DNA of 7,545 nucleotides from contig CAIZKA010000455.1 of NCBI GenBank assembly GCA_903933395.1, positions 1-7,545 on the forward strand, read 5' to 3'. The translations under genes were made by a program, and so were the position numbers. Origin of the DNA: an uncultured beta proteobacterium (GTDB lineage Bacteria; Pseudomonadota; Gammaproteobacteria; Burkholderiales; Rhodocyclaceae). Every line of letters starts with the position of its first letter. Position 1 is the stretch's first letter. A model generated the notes under the pieces. It saw only the letters and a program-made list of their open reading frames with translations. It made no database searches and was not told the origin of the DNA. Below, piece after piece: positions 7,401 through 7,545 of this stretch.

Positions 7401-7545
7401 TGATCACTGCCGTATCCGGCGCGAAGCCGATGGCCGCGATCATGAGGTCGTTTTGCACCGCAGTCCCCGGGCGCGCGACATTGATCAGTTGGGCCGAAGG
7501 TCGCAGGGCGAGGATGTGCGCGTTGCCGGTATCGGCGTTGGCCGA
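4474..7545 (-). CDS. mshQ: MshQ-like large extracellular protein with DUF6701 region, 5' end outside window
   Basis: 1023 residues are visible (numbered from the window edge); the frame is open to position 7545, so the start and export signal are missing. A GTG at 7458 and an ATG at 7443 are internal codons of the first module, not starts. Order: end of one module (1-9), module A (10-211), module B (212-413), a Pro/Ser linker (420-430), then a DUF6701 region (431-1023). DUF6701 hallmarks seen are DNFAIRPSAFTV, GRFVPDHFAL (700-709), GRLRLQGAYGSELLPL (856-871) followed by VRAEYFNG and LNTDDSC, and the ending YIYLRERY. Cysteines are numerous and often paired, as expected for an oxidised extracellular protein; no membrane helix is seen. 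MshQ is a large protein of MSHA loci and is presumed to be surface- or pilus-associated; its exact role is not established. Ser/Thr/Ala/Gly-rich modules suggest a beta-sandwich stalk or adhesive region (inference). The family call is firm from the C-terminal region; the symbol rests on that and on the adjacent msh genes. Confidence 0.82.
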   Translation of the reverse strand, partial: SANADTGNAHILALRPSAQLINVARPGTAVQNDLMIAAIGFAPDTAVITPPAGWTLVRRIDNSAGPGTNNSLAVYRKVHAVTEPTSYAWTFSANVTVVGGIQAYSGVDIANPIDLENGVATPSALTHTAPSITTTVANAMVVTNHTMNGAANWAFPVAGGCTPVFTESFDVNTGGGVAGQALEGARALCAVAGATGAKTATASANPDKGNAHILALRPLPTTQFDILTPPGTLANDVLITAIAFTPETAVINPTVPADWTLIRRINQGGGGGTNSSLAVFRRLATAGEPAAHGWTFGAAPTAVAGGMQGFSGVDTVTPVNIENGRNSNSALTHATPSVVTTVANTMLVTAHMYASSGTWTPPTGMAESYDRANLATPNAAGVSVEGSRVEQAAIGATGVKTATAVGNADKGNTHIVALRPAPSVAPSPPSFFNACQSATCVPTAAPFTYAALYTKRAGTGFTLHGVALKADGTLESGFAGSVAVDLLANANTGVALGADNCPTSQDATISAGNAIFATGRAVIGVINVGNAYRDVRMRFTCLAGVCGSAITRCSSDNFAIRPSAFTVSSSANADATGTDVNATPVVKAGATFTLTATALANYNLAPGIDSSKLAAHAGAIQDGSLGGSFSAAAPLTGVASGNFNYSEVGYFNFAANGVYEDSFTAVDQPNDCTDDFSNTLDVNGKYGCKFGNTSATSYFGRFVPDHFALTTGTLIDRADINTGVTETTCPSLFTYMGEDIKTDFILIAENSAAATTLNYTGGHAKFGLTTYGNFGFTGSSGTLGVGSAVPSGVWGSTVGTYGKADVTATHKVTRSPVSPYTNFSVSAVPSYTDGTATIALAASTVVHTGTSEQRYGRLRLQGAYGSELLPLRVPVRAEYFNGTTWTLNTDDSCTAIPQNSVAVGGGISGNLCFLSNPPPTAPTNASCLAGGSPALRLASGLGNWTVFDKTPVQVGFADLALNLAGSGPAGKDASCIPWVAQPASSSAALPWLQFPWCAGKLDPNARIKFGSPKAPYIYLRERY
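6307..6912 (-). repeat. 202-residue tandem module B of the MshQ-like protein
   Basis: Second complete module, residues 212-413, ending at HIVALRP, where the Pro/Ser linker begins. It aligns with module A over its full length with compensating small insertions and deletions and has the same total length (606 bp). It contains no cysteine. A glycine run (GGGGG) near the start is encoded by two runs of five G. Confidence 0.85.
6913..7518 (-). repeat. 202-residue tandem module A of the MshQ-like protein
   Basis: Complete module, residues 10-211, running from HILALRP to just before the next HILALRP. Shared landmarks with module B are PGT..ND (start), TAVI.P, W.L.RRI, SLAV.R, EP, WTF, GG.Q..SGVD, ENG, SALTH, PS..TTVAN.M.VT and GATG.KTATA..N.DKGN (end). 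It carries two cysteines (161 and 189) that module B lacks, possibly forming a local disulfide. Confidence 0.85.
7519..7545 (-). repeat. End of a further upstream module copy in the MshQ-like protein
   Basis: The first nine visible residues, SANADTGNA before HILALRP, match the ends of module A (SANPDKGNA) and module B (GNADKGNT). This shows that at least one more copy lies beyond the window edge. Confidence 0.75.

Noticed and set aside
7443..7458. GTG 7458 or ATG 7443 as start of the mshQ-like gene.
   Set aside because: The frame is open to the window edge and upstream residues match the module repeat (PGT..ND), so both codons are internal.

Overview
The window carries one strand-coherent block: every supported gene is on the minus strand, so it reads from position 7545 down to 1. 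It is part of a type IV pilus cluster of the MSHA (mannose-sensitive haemagglutinin) type. G+C-rich coding with strong G/C third positions, MSHA-type pilus genes and a DUF6701 MshQ-like protein fit a Gram-negative proteobacterium, most likely a betaproteobacterium. The exact taxon cannot be read from the window.

Layout in transcription order. (1) 7545-4474: the C-terminal 1023 residues of a large extracellular MshQ-like protein. It has at least two complete, diverged 202-residue tandem modules and the end of a third, a proline/serine linker, and a DUF6701 C-terminal region. Its start lies outside the window. (2) 4473-4265: a 209-bp gap with a sigma70-like promoter candidate that overlaps a 6-bp inverted repeat, and no convincing terminator. 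(3) 4264-1: a compact five-gene unit: mshI (PilM-like), a PilN-like gene, mshJ (PilO/GspM-like), mshK (PilP/GspC-like periplasmic protein) and mshL (secretin, cut by the window edge). All four junctions in this unit are 4-bp ATGA overlaps.

How they work together. By family knowledge, MshI is the cytoplasmic member of the alignment subcomplex, and the PilN-like protein and MshJ are bitopic inner-membrane proteins that bind each other. MshK links these in the periplasm to the MshL lipoprotein secretin in the outer membrane. The MshQ-like protein is probably a surface or pilus-associated component exported with the system. The motor and platform genes (mshM/N/E/G) would be expected just beyond position 1, and the minor pilin genes beyond 7545. 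Both expectations are inferences.

The core machinery is a known system. The less ordinary parts are the exactly 606-bp-spaced module repeats in the MshQ-like gene, the placement of that gene directly upstream of the machinery genes, the unbroken chain of ATGA junctions, the promoter/inverted-repeat arrangement before mshI, and a 21-bp in-frame duplication inside the secretin. I saw no RNA genes, insertion sequences, CRISPR arrays or origins.
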